A stretch of 64,000 bases of DNA from Marinobacter sp. ELB17 (GCF_000169375.1 NZ_AAXY01000007.1:62001-126000), one strand, 5' to 3'. Numbered from the stretch's first letter, positions 1-9,700 are shown. Notes: generated from the sequence alone by a model not told the origin. Made by a program: numbers and translations.

Positions 1-45
1 GAAGTGCAAAAATACCGCCAATTCAAGCGTTTTCGAGGGGCATAA
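1..45 (+). CDS. tnpB: possible C-terminal end of IS66 TnpB (partial)
   Basis: An open frame runs in from the left edge and stops at 43-45, giving 14 basic residues ending KRFRGA. It lies 28 bp before tnpC, where the end of tnpB (the IS66 Orf2 accessory protein) is expected. Fourteen residues are too few to identify by sequence alone, so the call rests on position. Confidence 0.3.
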   Translation, partial: EVQKYRQFKRFRGA

Positions 46-57
46 AGGATGGGCGTT

Positions 58-66
58 TGGTATAAT
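58..66 (+). promoter_or_regulatory. extended -10-like element just before tnpC
   Basis: TGGTATAAT matches the extended -10 form TGnTATAAT. No convincing -35 is visible, and the tnpC ATG at 74 is so close that a transcript from here would be almost leaderless. This may be chance. Confidence 0.2.
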
Positions 67-1440
67 ATCAGCCATGAATTCAACGGCTTCTTCCCCTCAA
101 ACTGCATTGCCTTCCTTCTCGGCCCTGGCCGAGGAGAACGCCTTGCTGCGGGAGCAGTTGGACGCACAGTCTGACGCGATTCGTCAACTGAAACACCAGC
201 TGGACTGGTTCAAGAAGCAACTGTTCGGCCCCAAATCCGAGAAGCAGGTGTTCGACCTGCCGCAACAGGGCCATCTGTTCTCATCGGATCAAGCCGTGTC
301 TCAGCGCCGCTGAGGATGAGAAACGTGTCGTTCAGGCGTATCAGCGTGGCTCGGGCAAGAAACAACGGGACGACGACTGCTTGAACGACACCGGCTGCGC
401 TTTAACGACGACGTGCCGGTGGAAGTGATTGAGACGCTGCCTCCGGAGCTGACCGGGCCGGACGCCGATCAATACGACATCATCGGTACCAAGACCACTT
501 ACCGGTTGGCCCAGCGGGCCGCCAGTTACGTGGTGCTCAAGCTTGAGCGCCCGGTGTTCCGACGCAAAGGCGACAACAAGCCGATCACCACACCCGCACC
601 GTTCAATGTGCTGGACAACAGCGTGGCCGATGTCAGCCTGCTGGCCGGGCTGATGGTGGACAAGTTCCAGTTCCATCTACCGCTGTATCGCCAGCATCAG
701 CGACTCCAGCAAGCCGGTATTACCCTCAGTCGCAGCACTCTGACCAATCTGGTCAAGCGGGCCATTGCTCTGCTGCGGCCCATTGTGGATGCTCAAACCC
801 AAAGCGTGCTGCGCAGCCGAGTGCTGGCCATTGACGAGACGCCCGTAAAGTCCGGCCATCAGGGCCGGGCCGGGCCACAAAGAGGCAAGATGAAATCCGG
901 CTGGTTCTGGCCGCTCTACGGCGATGCCGACGAAGTGGTGTTCACCTACTCCAACAGCCGCGGACGTGCCCATATTGAACAGGTGCTGAACGACCAGTTC
1001 AGCGGCACCCTGATCAGCGATGGCTATGCGGCCTATGCTCGATATGCCCAGCAGCAACCGAACATCACCCACGCCCAATGCTGGGTACACAATCGCCGCT
1101 ACTTCGTCGAAGCCCAGAAGGATCATCCGGAGCAGGCCACCGAGGCCCTGCAACGCATCGCAAAGCTGTATAGCAACGAAGAGACCATCAAAACCAAAGG
1201 GCTAACCGGCGAGAAGAAGCGCCAATACCGATTGGAGTACTCACAACCCGTGGTTAGCCACTTCTTCCAGTGGTGTCGGGATCAGCTGGAATGCGGTGGC
1301 CTGCTGCCCAGTGACCCGCTCACCAAAGCCCTGAACTACGCGCTCAATCGTGAAGCGAGCCTAAACGTGTTCCTGGAAGATCCCGACGTACAGCCGGACA
1401 CCAACCATCTGGAGCGGGCCTTACGGCCCATCCCACTTGG

Positions 1441-1468
1441 TCGAAATTATCCTCGGTCCTTAGTTATG
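1441..1468 (+). repeat. left terminal inverted repeat of the inserted element
   Basis: It starts tcgaaattatcc, which is the perfect 12-bp complement of 2079-2090, and ends agttatg, matching the complement of cataact at 2063-2069. Counting the whole 28 bp there are 5 mismatches to the right copy. A smaller palindrome (tcctta / taagga around gttatg, 1457-1474) overlaps it. A 12-bp inverted copy of tagttatgtaag lies at 1588-1599. Confidence 0.6.
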
Positions 1469-1596
1469 TAAGGATGTGCTCATCAGGCATTTTAAAGTCG
1501 GTCAGGATAGATACTGATTTGTTTTGCAGTTGAAGTACTTAGCAGCATCTGCCCTGTACTGCACCAAGGTGAGTTGATCCTCTGAATCTTACATAA

Positions 1597-1930
1597 CTAT
1601 AAGCTCTGCAAAACTGTAAAACACTGTCCGACGGGCGGTATCGCGCCGATGCTTGGGGCGGAGCGGGGAGGCATTTTCAATGCCCGGTTCTTCATCGCCA
1701 AATCCGCTTCGACATATTCGTGGGTGGTCACCGATACCGGTAAGATCGGCTTCCTGTGCCTTCAACCAGTGCGCTAAATGCTCAATACCATTGAAATATT
1801 CCTTGATGATCCCTGCCGCATAACCACGCTTATGGAGGTAACAAAGATACGCATAGGCACTCGTGCTGAGCGGTGAATCGGCGAACCATTGGCATGCCAG
1901 TGGCGACAATGAATGAACAGACGCAATCAT
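1597..1930 (-). pseudogene. tyrosine recombinase/integrase remnant with internal deletion
   Basis: From ATG at 1930 about 67 residues resemble the SAM-like N-terminal domain of phage-type integrases (AYLCYLHKRGYAAGIIKEY). The frame then loses homology. One base over, a second frame reads TTHEYVEADLAMKNRAL, which looks like the integrase C-terminus with its catalytic tyrosine (HEY), and stops at 1597-1599. The whole catalytic core with the Arg/His residues is missing between them. So an internal deletion plus frame change fused the two ends of one recombinase gene, or of two neighbouring ones. It is non-functional. Confidence 0.65.
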
Positions 1931-2062
1931 GGTGACTCTCCTTCCTGATCAGGGTGGAGTCACCACGACAGCACCGGTTATTATGAAAGGCAATTCAGTG
2001 CAGGGAGTGGATTACGGCGGTGAAAAGGAAGCGATTTTAAACGGCTTCTTTGAGAAACCTTC

Positions 2063-2090
2063 CATAACTCACAACCTCGGATAATTTCGA
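2063..2090 (-). repeat. right terminal inverted repeat of the inserted element
   Basis: This is the inverted partner of 1441-1468. Unlike the left end, it is followed by about 20 further bases before tnpC resumes, so the two ends are asymmetric. Confidence 0.6.
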
Positions 2091-2113
2091 TTATGGAAAC
2101 ACTTCCATAATCG
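2088..2113. repeat. 11-bp-arm palindrome at the right element/IS66 junction
   Basis: cgattatggaa and its exact complement ttccataatcg are separated by acac. Paired inverted arms of 11 bp around a short centre resemble the core binding site of a tyrosine recombinase. The right arm covers the junction with tnpC. Confidence 0.55.
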
Positions 2114-2375
2114 AAAAAATTGGCTTTTTTGCTGGACCGAACTCGGTGCCGAACACCTGGGGATCATCCAGAGCCTGATCACCACCTGCAAACTGCACGA
2201 CCTGAATCCGTACACCTACCTGGTGGACGTGCTGCAACGCATCAGCCAACACCCGGCCAGTCAGGTGGCGGACTTAACGCCAAGGCTCTGGAAATTGCGG
2301 TTCGCGGACAAGCCGCTGAGATCTCTGGTGGATCCACGCCATCCCGACAGACAAGCCAACCGGAGCCTGTAAGCC

Positions 2376-2648
2376 ATGCGCATTGAAGACATGAGCATCG
2401 ACCAATTGCTGGAAATGAACAGGGTCATCTGCCGGCGAATTGATCAACTGCAAGACCAAGAAAACATACAGGCGCTGAGTCAATTGCGAGTGGGGTCGAA
2501 AGTGACCTTCAATGGCCGGGAGGGACCGAAGGTTGGGATCGTTACCAAGATCAACCGCAAGAGCGTGATCGTGCTGGCCGAAGACGACGGCATGAAACAG
2601 TACAAGGTCTCGCCGGGGCTGCTACGACCTCTTCGTGACGTGAAATAA
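2376..2648 (+). CDS. small IS66-associated hypothetical protein
   Basis: This 90-residue protein starts 3 bp after the tnpC stop and ends 29 bp before the IS66 right end, so it lies inside the element and was probably translated with tnpC. Residues 1-45 are a charged helix (QLLEMNRVICRRIDQLQ). Residues 45-90 look like a small beta-barrel (RVGSKVTFNGREGPKVGIV...KSVIVLAEDD), in the style of KOW/SH3-like nucleic-acid-binding folds. I do not recognise a named family. It may be a passenger or accessory gene of this IS66 lineage. Unlike tnpC its frame is intact. Confidence 0.6.
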   Translation: MRIEDMSIDQLLEMNRVICRRIDQLQDQENIQALSQLRVGSKVTFNGREGPKVGIVTKINRKSVIVLAEDDGMKQYKVSPGLLRPLRDVK

Positions 2649-2657
2649 GTCAACTAC

Positions 2658-2677
2658 GCCATGGAATGAACGCTTAC
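2658..2677 (-). repeat. IS66 right terminal inverted repeat
   Basis: Read on the minus strand from 2677, the sequence starts GTAAGCG, as IS66-family ends do. The G at 2677 completes the last pglX sense codon and TAA (2676-2674) is the pglX stop, so the insertion point is fixed to the base. Confidence 0.6.
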
Positions 2678-4968
2678 TCTGAAACAACAGGAAAAGACTT
2701 CAATTTTGTACCATCCCACTCCATCCGCTCTTGCCATTTACCGTCAGAGAAGCCCCCTCGTCCAAAAAACGTCTGACGCCCCCAGAAGCATGCGGTTGAG
2801 CTATTCAGTAACCCCATGAAGGCAAAATGGTCAGCTTCTGTCGCACATTGAGGCAGCTTGATAACCGGAGCAGTTTGCTTGAACACCTTACCGCCTCGAT
2901 CCAAGGCAAAATGGTTGTGTGTGGCAACAAAAGCAAAGGTAATAGAAAGCGGCACTTTATTTCGTCCGACCGGAATCTGATGATACTCAGCGAAATGACG
3001 ACCTGCTTCTTTGTAAGTTTTTTCTCCAAAGGTTTTTCTTGACCACAATTGAGTTCTGAGCGGCCACAAGTACTTTTTCTGGCCCCTATCAATGCTCAGA
3101 TTAATGTCGTGATCATATGGAAATATAACTGCTGTAACAGACCCAAGCGCCCAGTCTCTTACCTGATCGCCCTCTACTAAAGGACGGTTCTGAAGTGGAA
3201 ATGATACTGAACCTACTTTTTCGTGTGGAACACCAAAAGCATCATCCTCGCCCAAGATTGCGCCGAAGCCAATTAAAGATACTATTGAACCCAGTCGCGC
3301 CTTTTCTGCCTCTATAAACTCTTTGAGCTCGGATATACCGCCGCCACCCAAACTCCAAGGATGAGCAGCAAATGCTTCAGTCGCCTGATCGACCACACTG
3401 ATGTAATCGTTCTCGGCGCCTGCCTTTGGCAATAGCTCTACAATAGACGACCAAACCTTACCCTGTGCCGCATCGTCAGGTGTACCTGGTTCACCACGAA
3501 TACCCAAAACCGCACGAATAACATCTGATTTAGACGACTGATTTCGGGCGAACAAAATCACCGTTGGTGTCCCATGTCCTGGAATATAAGCGCCAGACGT
3601 GTCGATTACGTGGGTCAGGTTTTTACGTGGTAGATATACCTCGATGAGCTTTTTACCAAACTCCCTTTTCATAAAGCTGTTGGTGGTGATCATCCCCATA
3701 AAACCGGCTGACTGGTTGTCCACCGGCCACAGAGTTAAATCAAAAAACCGTTCGGTAAAGGGAACGCCCAGCGAATACTTACGGTGACAGGTCAGATACT
3801 TGCTACGGTACGCCTGATTCAGCACTTTGTCTTTCACGGTAATATAGGGCGGGTTGCCCACCACAACGTGATAGCGCTGGCCAAGAATCTGATTGAGTTT
3901 TTGTTCATCTTCAACTTCGTAAACATGCTGGTGTTTACCTAAAAAATCCTGCTGGTCACCCTGACCCTCCCATTCATGGCGTCTTCCGTGCAGCAGCGAA
4001 TCGCCACAAGCCAAATGAAATTCAAATTTCGGCGCATCCTTCACTCTGTCGCTGCCAGCCGCTTTCATTGCGGCTATCAACAACCGAAAACGGCAGACCG
4101 CAATGGCGTAAGGGTTAATATCCACGCCATGCACCACATCTAGCGCCCGCTGGGCCAGTTTACGGGTATTGGTGCCTGGTTCACGTTTCAGCCAGCGCTC
4201 AAACACACGCTCGAAGGTGGTCAGCAAAAAGTGGCCGGAGCCACAGGTTGGGTCAATCAACCGCAAGCCCGGCAGGCCAAAGGTTTCGATTGCCGGTTCC
4301 AGGGTGTAATCCAGTATAAAGCTCTCAACAAATTCCGGGGTTTGCAGCAGTGCGTAGCGTTTGCGCACCGATTCTGACAAATCCTGATACAGGTCACCCA
4401 AAAACCGGGTGTCCCACTCTGGGTCGGTAAAATCCTGTTTGATGTCGCCGGTTTGCGGGTCAATCTGCTGAAAAAAGTCTATCAGACGTTTGGCACCATC
4501 GGCGGATACCGGAGTCTGCCACAGTGGGTTGTGGCGCTGGTCTAGCAGCTGGGCGATAACCGGGTATTGCTGCAGCGTCTGGAACAGGTCGAGCAGGTAA
4601 TGGCGTTCTTCGTGGGTTGGGTTGTCATTGAAGTAGGCCGCCATGCGTTCTTTGGCCTGCTGCAGAGTATTGTTACCTTGAGCGTTGCTCACGGGGCCCG
4701 CCAGTACCGGTTCGGTTAACAGCCCGTTGTCTTCCAGAAAGCGCACAAACACGCAGGTTAGCACCCAGGCGACGGCGGCCTGGGTAATTTGCGCTTCGCG
4801 CCAGGCCACAAAGTGCTCTGCGGTACGGTCGGCGGCCACGGCGGCCTGGTATTGTTGTTGCAGATGTTCGTGCAATCGTTCATTGGCGGCGCTGTAGGCA
4901 AGAATGTCCTGTTCAATATGGGGGAGCAGCGACTGAAGACTGCTGAGTAGGTCAGCGCGGTTAATCAC
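2674..4968 (-). CDS. pglX: BREX type 2 adenine-specific methyltransferase PglX, 3'-truncated by IS66
   Basis: The 764 residues align by eye with the N-terminal two-thirds of BREX-2 PglX. The N-terminal helical domain has AVAWVLTCVFVRFLEDNGL (about 66-84). Then come TDPEWDTRFLGDLYQDLSE (181-199), SAM-binding motif I DPTCGSGHF (239-247), VHGVDINPYA, and catalytic NPPY (372-375), which marks an N6-adenine methylase. BREX-2 PglX is usually about 1200 residues. This one stops after GTKLKSFPVVSE, where the IS66 end supplies the stop, so roughly the last 400 residues (specificity and C-terminal helical region) are missing. The start is GTG at 4968 with an AAAGGAT ribosome site. The gene lies 35 bp after the DUF4276 gene in the same transcription unit. 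Probably inactive as a methylase. Confidence 0.85.
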   Translation of the reverse strand: MINRADLLSSLQSLLPHIEQDILAYSAANERLHEHLQQQYQAAVAADRTAEHFVAWREAQITQAAVAWVLTCVFVRFLEDNGLLTEPVLAGPVSNAQGNNTLQQAKERMAAYFNDNPTHEERHYLLDLFQTLQQYPVIAQLLDQRHNPLWQTPVSADGAKRLIDFFQQIDPQTGDIKQDFTDPEWDTRFLGDLYQDLSESVRKRYALLQTPEFVESFILDYTLEPAIETFGLPGLRLIDPTCGSGHFLLTTFERVFERWLKREPGTNTRKLAQRALDVVHGVDINPYAIAVCRFRLLIAAMKAAGSDRVKDAPKFEFHLACGDSLLHGRRHEWEGQGDQQDFLGKHQHVYEVEDEQKLNQILGQRYHVVVGNPPYITVKDKVLNQAYRSKYLTCHRKYSLGVPFTERFFDLTLWPVDNQSAGFMGMITTNSFMKREFGKKLIEVYLPRKNLTHVIDTSGAYIPGHGTPTVILFARNQSSKSDVIRAVLGIRGEPGTPDDAAQGKVWSSIVELLPKAGAENDYISVVDQATEAFAAHPWSLGGGGISELKEFIEAEKARLGSIVSLIGFGAILGEDDAFGVPHEKVGSVSFPLQNRPLVEGDQVRDWALGSVTAVIFPYDHDINLSIDRGQKKYLWPLRTQLWSRKTFGEKTYKEAGRHFAEYHQIPVGRNKVPLSITFAFVATHNHFALDRGGKVFKQTAPVIKLPQCATEADHFAFMGLLNSSTACFWGRQTFFGRGGFSDGKWQERMEWDGTKLKSFPVVSE

Positions 4969-5003
4969 AGGTTGTATCCTTTAATAGTCGCAGGCGGGCA
5001 GCC

Positions 5004-5627
5004 TTAGCTGTCCATGGTTTTCTTGAGTTGTTTTATAAATCGCGCGGCCCAGGGCGAAGCACTGATCACTTTTCCCGGGTCAATCTCGGCCAGCACTTTA
5101 AATGAGTGATCGCCCTTGCCGTATTGGCCTTTGCGGCTATTGCGGGTTGCCTCTTTAAGGGCCGAATAAACCTGCGTTTTATCAATACTTTCAATGCTAC
5201 GGATCTCGGCTGGCAACGCCGCTGCCCTGAAGCCCTGGTCAAAAAATCGCGCCAGGGTGGCCCGGTCTGCCAGCAACCAGTTTTCCATGCACTCCACCAT
5301 CAAATGGCACTGGTTTTCCTGGGCGCCCTTTGGCTTTGCCCATTCATCGCCCCGGCGCTGTTTCAGGTGAGCCCATGGCTTCCAGTTTTCAGGTTTACCT
5401 TGTTGAACGTGCGCTGCCAGCGCTGTTTCGCTGTCGACCAATAACATCGCCTGTTCGCCATTGTTGATGGCGGTGCAAAACGAGTCATAGGCATCGCTTC
5501 TGCTGCCGCAAGCTACTATTCTGGGCCGGTTACGGTTGCCCGCTTTGGTAATAAATCGGGTAAAGCCTTCCCTGCAGGCGCTGCGTAATGCGTTGGCGTC
5601 GCCGCCGCCTTCTACAAACAGTTTCAC
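5004..5627 (-). CDS. DUF4276 family protein (TOPRIM-like), partner of the ATPase
   Basis: I place the start at GTG 5627, not further upstream. It gives a GTGA overlap with the ATPase stop, has GGAGG 9 bases before it, and starts directly with the conserved KLFVEGGGD. The protein is 207 residues. LFVEGGGD near the N-terminus and AMLLVDSE further on supply the Glu and Asp-x-Glu pattern of TOPRIM-like nuclease folds; CHLMVECMENWLLAD is typical of DUF4276. ATPase + DUF4276 pairs are known as OLD-like/PARIS (AriA-AriB) defence modules, where the DUF4276 subunit is the toxic nuclease. Its place between pglW and pglX makes it an embedded module of a BREX operon. That it cuts nucleic acid here is inference. 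Confidence 0.78.
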   Translation of the reverse strand: MKLFVEGGGDANALRSACREGFTRFITKAGNRNRPRIVACGSRSDAYDSFCTAINNGEQAMLLVDSETALAAHVQQGKPENWKPWAHLKQRRGDEWAKPKGAQENQCHLMVECMENWLLADRATLARFFDQGFRAAALPAEIRSIESIDKTQVYSALKEATRNSRKGQYGKGDHSFKVLAEIDPGKVISASPWAARFIKQLKKTMDS

Positions 5628-6787
5628 CAGCGGGTTCCTCCTATATCGCCCCGTATCCACAGCTCGCCCAAGCGATATTTTTCCAGCCAAGGGCTTAGCT
5701 GTTTGGCGTTCAGCCGTGTCAGACGGGTACCTTGCTGGTCTTTTTCTGCCACTAGCACCGACTCTGGCTGATCGGTCATCGCATCTACTAGCACATCTGA
5801 GTGGGTGGTTACGATCAGCTGTGTTTTTTGCGATGCTTCCTTCAATAGGTCGGCTAAGGTTGGCAGCACATCTGGGTGCAAACCCAGCTCGGGCTCTTCA
5901 ATGCACATCAAGGGCGGCGGTGATGGGTCGCACAGCATCACCAACAGGCACAGGTAGCGCAAAGTGCCATCGGACAGGCGCGTGGCAGGAATAGAGAAGC
6001 GGCCTTCGTGGAAGAACACCTGCACGGTTCCCCCTTCAATCTGAACGTGATAATCGTCTATGCCGTCATACAGCGCTTGTAACGAACGAACGATGCGCTT
6101 TTTGGCGCCGGGGTCACGGCTCAGGCGATTTAACACCAGCCCTAAGTTGCGGCAATCTGGCTCCAGAAAGCCATTTGGCATATCGGCTTTTTGCGGCAGG
6201 CGAGGCGGGGTGTATCGACCAAAACTCCACTCCCGGTACAGTCGGATTTTACCAAACACATTGCCTAAATAGGTCAATTCTGGGTATTGGTCTGGGTCTT
6301 TACGCTGGGCCAGAATGGAGGCGCTGGGGTCAATTTCTTCGTGTTGCAACTTGCGCTCTTGGCCCTTTACATTCAGCACGCCGTGGCCGTTGGTGAACTT
6401 GTAGTATATATAGGGCTGTTTATGGCCCTGATCCGGCTTGTCGTTTTCAATGCGCTCGTCAACAATTTCAAAACGCTGAGCCACTTCGGTGAAGCTCAAA
6501 ACATAACGCAGATCTGCGCTGGCTTTGGGGTTCACGAATACCGCATCTACGGTGGCTATGGCGCGAGAGTCTGAGCCTTTCCAAAGCCAGTCGCGCACGC
6601 CTCCGCCATCCCGAATGGGCGTAAGAAGGTCTTGCGGCGTGGCGCGGATCAGTTCAATGGCTTCAATCAGGTTGGATTTACCCGAACCGTTGGGGCCAAT
6701 GATGATATTCAGCGACCGCAGCTCAATTTCATCTGCGCTGCTGCCATAACTGAGAAAGTTGGTCAGACGAATCGACTTAATCAGCAT
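5624..6787 (-). CDS. AAA/RecF-type ATPase of an ATPase-DUF4276 (PARIS-like) pair
   Basis: The protein is 387 residues. Walker A is GPNGSGKS (about 33-40) right after the RecF/SMC-like start LTNFLSYG. The signature region is ATRLSDGTLRYLCLL, Walker B is LMCIEEPELGLHPD, and the switch His is in VTTHSDVLVDAM. This is the AAA_21/AAA_15 ABC-ATPase layout found in AriA, RloA and OLD-like defence proteins. It starts at ATG 6787, overlapping the pglW stop by one base, and its own stop overlaps the DUF4276 start by four, so the three genes are translationally coupled. It probably senses an invader and releases or activates the DUF4276 partner. It is shorter than many AriA proteins, so an exact PARIS assignment is uncertain. 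Confidence 0.82.
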   Translation of the reverse strand: MLIKSIRLTNFLSYGSSADEIELRSLNIIIGPNGSGKSNLIEAIELIRATPQDLLTPIRDGGGVRDWLWKGSDSRAIATVDAVFVNPKASADLRYVLSFTEVAQRFEIVDERIENDKPDQGHKQPYIYYKFTNGHGVLNVKGQERKLQHEEIDPSASILAQRKDPDQYPELTYLGNVFGKIRLYREWSFGRYTPPRLPQKADMPNGFLEPDCRNLGLVLNRLSRDPGAKKRIVRSLQALYDGIDDYHVQIEGGTVQVFFHEGRFSIPATRLSDGTLRYLCLLVMLCDPSPPPLMCIEEPELGLHPDVLPTLADLLKEASQKTQLIVTTHSDVLVDAMTDQPESVLVAEKDQQGTRLTRLNAKQLSPWLEKYRLGELWIRGDIGGTRW

Positions 6788-9700
6788 CAGGCAGCGCCCT
6801 CTTTTCGTGTATTAACGTCATAATCGAACCAACTGCCGGGTATGCGTGCGTACTCTTTACTCCCCGCGCCAGTTGGTACCAGGCTGCCGTCGATAGCGGC
6901 GCCCGTAAACTGATCGTCGGCTGCAATCAACAACGCAAGCCCGGGTAGGTCAACGCTTGAACCATTATTTTCTTGCATCAGCTGCATTCGCAGGTCCGCC
7001 AGCCAGGTGCCAATCAAATCGTAACGCGCCATCAGCCCTGGGTCTGTTAGTAGCACGGGCTGGCCTGCCGTTAGAATTTCCTGAGTCATTGCTGGCAACG
7101 CCCGGTGCACCAAACGCTGCAGGTTCTGCCAATCGCGGGAGGCTCTGTCGAAACTGTCGGCATTTAGCACCACTTGCCAGTCAGGCGCACGCGGCATATC
7201 GCTACACACTTGGTGCACGTGGCGCAGCAACAGCTCGTCAAAGCTGATGAGTTTAAATGGGTAATCAGCACACAGCTTCAGCTGGGCTTGTTGCCACTGA
7301 CGCGGGCGTACCGTAAGCGCAAGAAAGTGTGACGCGGTAATAACCTGCTGCACACGTTTGTGCAGCTCTTTCACTTCTCTCAGAGAGGCTGAATCTTCAT
7401 CGCTTTGCTGCGTAACCGCGGAGTAGCTGGTAGTGCCTGTGGCAAAGCTGGTTAGGCCCACCGATGGCAGGCAGTAAGCGCCTTTGTTACCGTTTGAAAA
7501 TTCAAATTGTGCGTCCCATTTGAAACCAATATCCAGCGCCAGTACCAGGGCATCTAGCTGAGGGCGTTTTGGCAGGGCTTCGGCCGCCGGATAGCGGCCG
7601 GCGACGCGGGCCTGAACATCCTGTACCGCCAAGGCCTTACTGCCCAACAATGCGCCCTGGGCAAGCTCCAGCGCCCGTTTGGCGGGCAAGCCACGCGGGT
7701 AAAACTCGGCGCGGCTCGACAGCGCTGCCTGCTGTGATGCGGCAGCAGCCAGGCGCGACAGGCGAGGGTTACTCAGCTCAGAAAATGACTCGGGAGCCGG
7801 TACCGCTCGTATTCTTTCCAGTGCGCGAACCGGTGACAACAAGGGATACTGGTTAGCGCACTCGTCGGCCAGATCGCCTAGGTCATTGGCGTAATCGGCC
7901 AGCTCTTCAGCCCAACCTTGGCGATTGTCGGCAATGAGTATGCGACTGCCAGAACGGCGCAACAACCAACGCGGTTCCTGCTTACTCAGCTCGGTTTCAA
8001 CCGCAGCGCGAACAACCGCATAGGCCCAGCGCTCGCGCAGCGGGCTGTCTTGCACTGACCCCCGGCGTAACAACACGGCATCGGCCAGCTCGACCGCGGT
8101 CATTACGCCGCCGTTGTCTTCCAGTAAACCGGCGATGTCTTCCCGCAGGTCGGTAATAGTTTTGGTTTTGCCCCACTGCACGCTTACTTTACTAATCAAC
8201 TCGCGCACCATCAGGGTTTCGATCCCCAAATAACCGCTGATTGCCGCCGGTGTGGGCCAATGCACGTTATGCAGGCCTCTGGGTGAGTCGTCGTCTAGCC
8301 TGCCGAGGTACTCATGCAAAAAGCGCAGGCGTGTTGGATCCGTAGCTTTCGTAACCTTTGGCAGGATTTGCTGAAACAGCCGGTCTACACTGACGATACT
8401 GGTGTCGCCCGCATCAAACTGCACCCTCTGCTGGGCTTCCAATAGGCGCTCTTGCAGCTGCCCGATAACCTCTGACAACTCATTGCGGGTTTTAACGCCG
8501 ACACCGGTCAAAACCCTGACTCGGGAGCGGTTCAGTTTGATCAGTTCGGCTACGGTATTGATATTTCGACGGCTTAGGGTATCCAGGGCCTGAGGGCTTA
8601 GCTCAAGCAGTCCAATCTGGGTGTCCAGTCTTGCTTCATTAATTGGGCATGAACGCTGCCCGGGGTGAACTGTGGAATGCTGGGTATCTGTTCGCGCCTG
8701 ATGAAATATCTTTCGCCACTCGCGCAGCATGTCGCCGGCGCTGGCAAAGCGTTCGCGCGCATCACGAATCAGGGCACGCTTGAAGAAATCCACTACCCGA
8801 TCGCGAATACTGGGGTCAAACAGTGTGCGGTCTACCTCTAGTTCGCCCTCCAATAAGGGCGGCAATCCTTCTGCTACGGCCCAACCGGGCAGAGCACCGG
8901 CTGCCATTTCATACAAGGTGAGCGCGGCAGAAAACCGCTCTGCGTGATCGTCCCAGCGGCGCCTGCCAGGGTCACGAATGAACGGGTCCATATACGCCAA
9001 AGTGCCTGCTTTTACGTTGTCGGCGCCTACGCTAGACAGCGAAAAATCAAACAAAATAAGATGCAAGGCGCTGCCCTGCATGACAAGTCCGAGATTTTCC
9101 GGCTTGATATCACGATGCACCAGAGCCTGATCCTCCAGGTGCGCGATGGCACTGAGCAAGTCATCACCAAAACGCTCCAGCAGCTCTAACTGAACGGCTC
9201 CAACGTGGCGCAACCGCTGAGCCAGAGTTCCCTCGCTGGCATAATCGAGCAGCAGGGCTGTGTGCCCGCCAATATCCAGTGTTTTATGATAAGCCACGAT
9301 CGACTGATGACGAAGCTTGGCCAGCACATTGCCTTCTTTGATCAAACGGCTGTTATGGTCTGGCGTTGCTGCAATTTTCAGAACACGGTCTTGGCCCTGA
9401 TATTGAACCTGAAAAACGACCGAACAAGCGCCTTTGCCAAGGGGCCGAACCACCGTAAAGCCACCTGCGAAGGTGTCGCCTTTGCGGGCTTCGGTCGGGT
9501 TATTACTGCGCAAGGTGTCGGGCTGGCTGATTTCGTCTTCCAACACATCAAGGTGCTGCAAAAAATCTGTTACAGACTCTAACCGGCTGCCAACATCCGG
9601 GTGTGTGGCGTACTGCACCAAGTACTGCATGCCTTCACTTGCACCGTTGATTTCATCGGTCACCTGCAGCCCTTTGCTATGGCGCAGCTTGTCTAGCAGC

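Larger units (their letters stand above)
1447..2110. mobile_element. 664-bp insertion inside tnpC with a tyrosine recombinase remnant
   Basis: Removing 1447-2110 restores the tnpC reading across GR-KNWLF. The bases tcgaaa occur on both sides (1441-1446 and 2111-2116), which fits a 6-bp duplication or a crossover core. Imperfect inverted repeats lie at 1441-1468 and 2063-2090, and a palindrome fills the right end (2088-2113). The only recognisable content is a leftward tyrosine recombinase fragment at 1597-1930. A tyrosine-recombinase transposon of the RIT (recombinase-in-trio) kind, collapsed to a short internally deleted derivative, is my best inference. The exact family is not certain. Confidence 0.65.
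74..2372 (+). pseudogene. tnpC: IS66 transposase TnpC, frameshifted and interrupted
   Basis: Frame pieces assemble into one TnpC. The N-terminal part (74 to about 300) has the leucine-rich coiled coil and the LFGPKSEK motif. A second frame (about 300-400) continues with EDEKRVVQAYQRGSGKK. The main body (about 405-1446) holds the DDE residues in AIDETPV, LISDGYAAY and the Glu of TNHLERAL. The C-terminal piece (2117-2372) reads on from the expected GRKNWLF junction to VLQRISQHPASQV and a stop at 2370-2372. Breaks are one single-base frameshift near 300, another near 400, and an insertion after 1446. The N-terminal frame and the catalytic body were clearly one gene. In this state it is not functional. 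Confidence 0.9.
1..2677 (+). mobile_element. IS66-family insertion sequence, left part outside window, degenerate
   Basis: The segment carries an IS66 TnpC transposase gene (broken), a small downstream gene, and a right end whose reverse complement starts GTAAGCG, the usual start of IS66-family terminal repeats. tnpA and most of tnpB would lie left of the window. The element sits against the truncated 3' end of pglX: the pglX stop codon is made by the element's terminal bases. TnpC has two frameshifts near 300 and 400 and a large insertion after 1446, so this copy cannot make its own full transposase. The other end and the target duplication cannot be seen here. Confidence 0.88.

Noticed and set aside
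5628..5690. Upstream start of the DUF4276 gene
   Set aside because: It would overlap the ATPase by 67 bp and add sequence unlike the family; GTG 5627 has the ribosome site and a 4-bp overlap.
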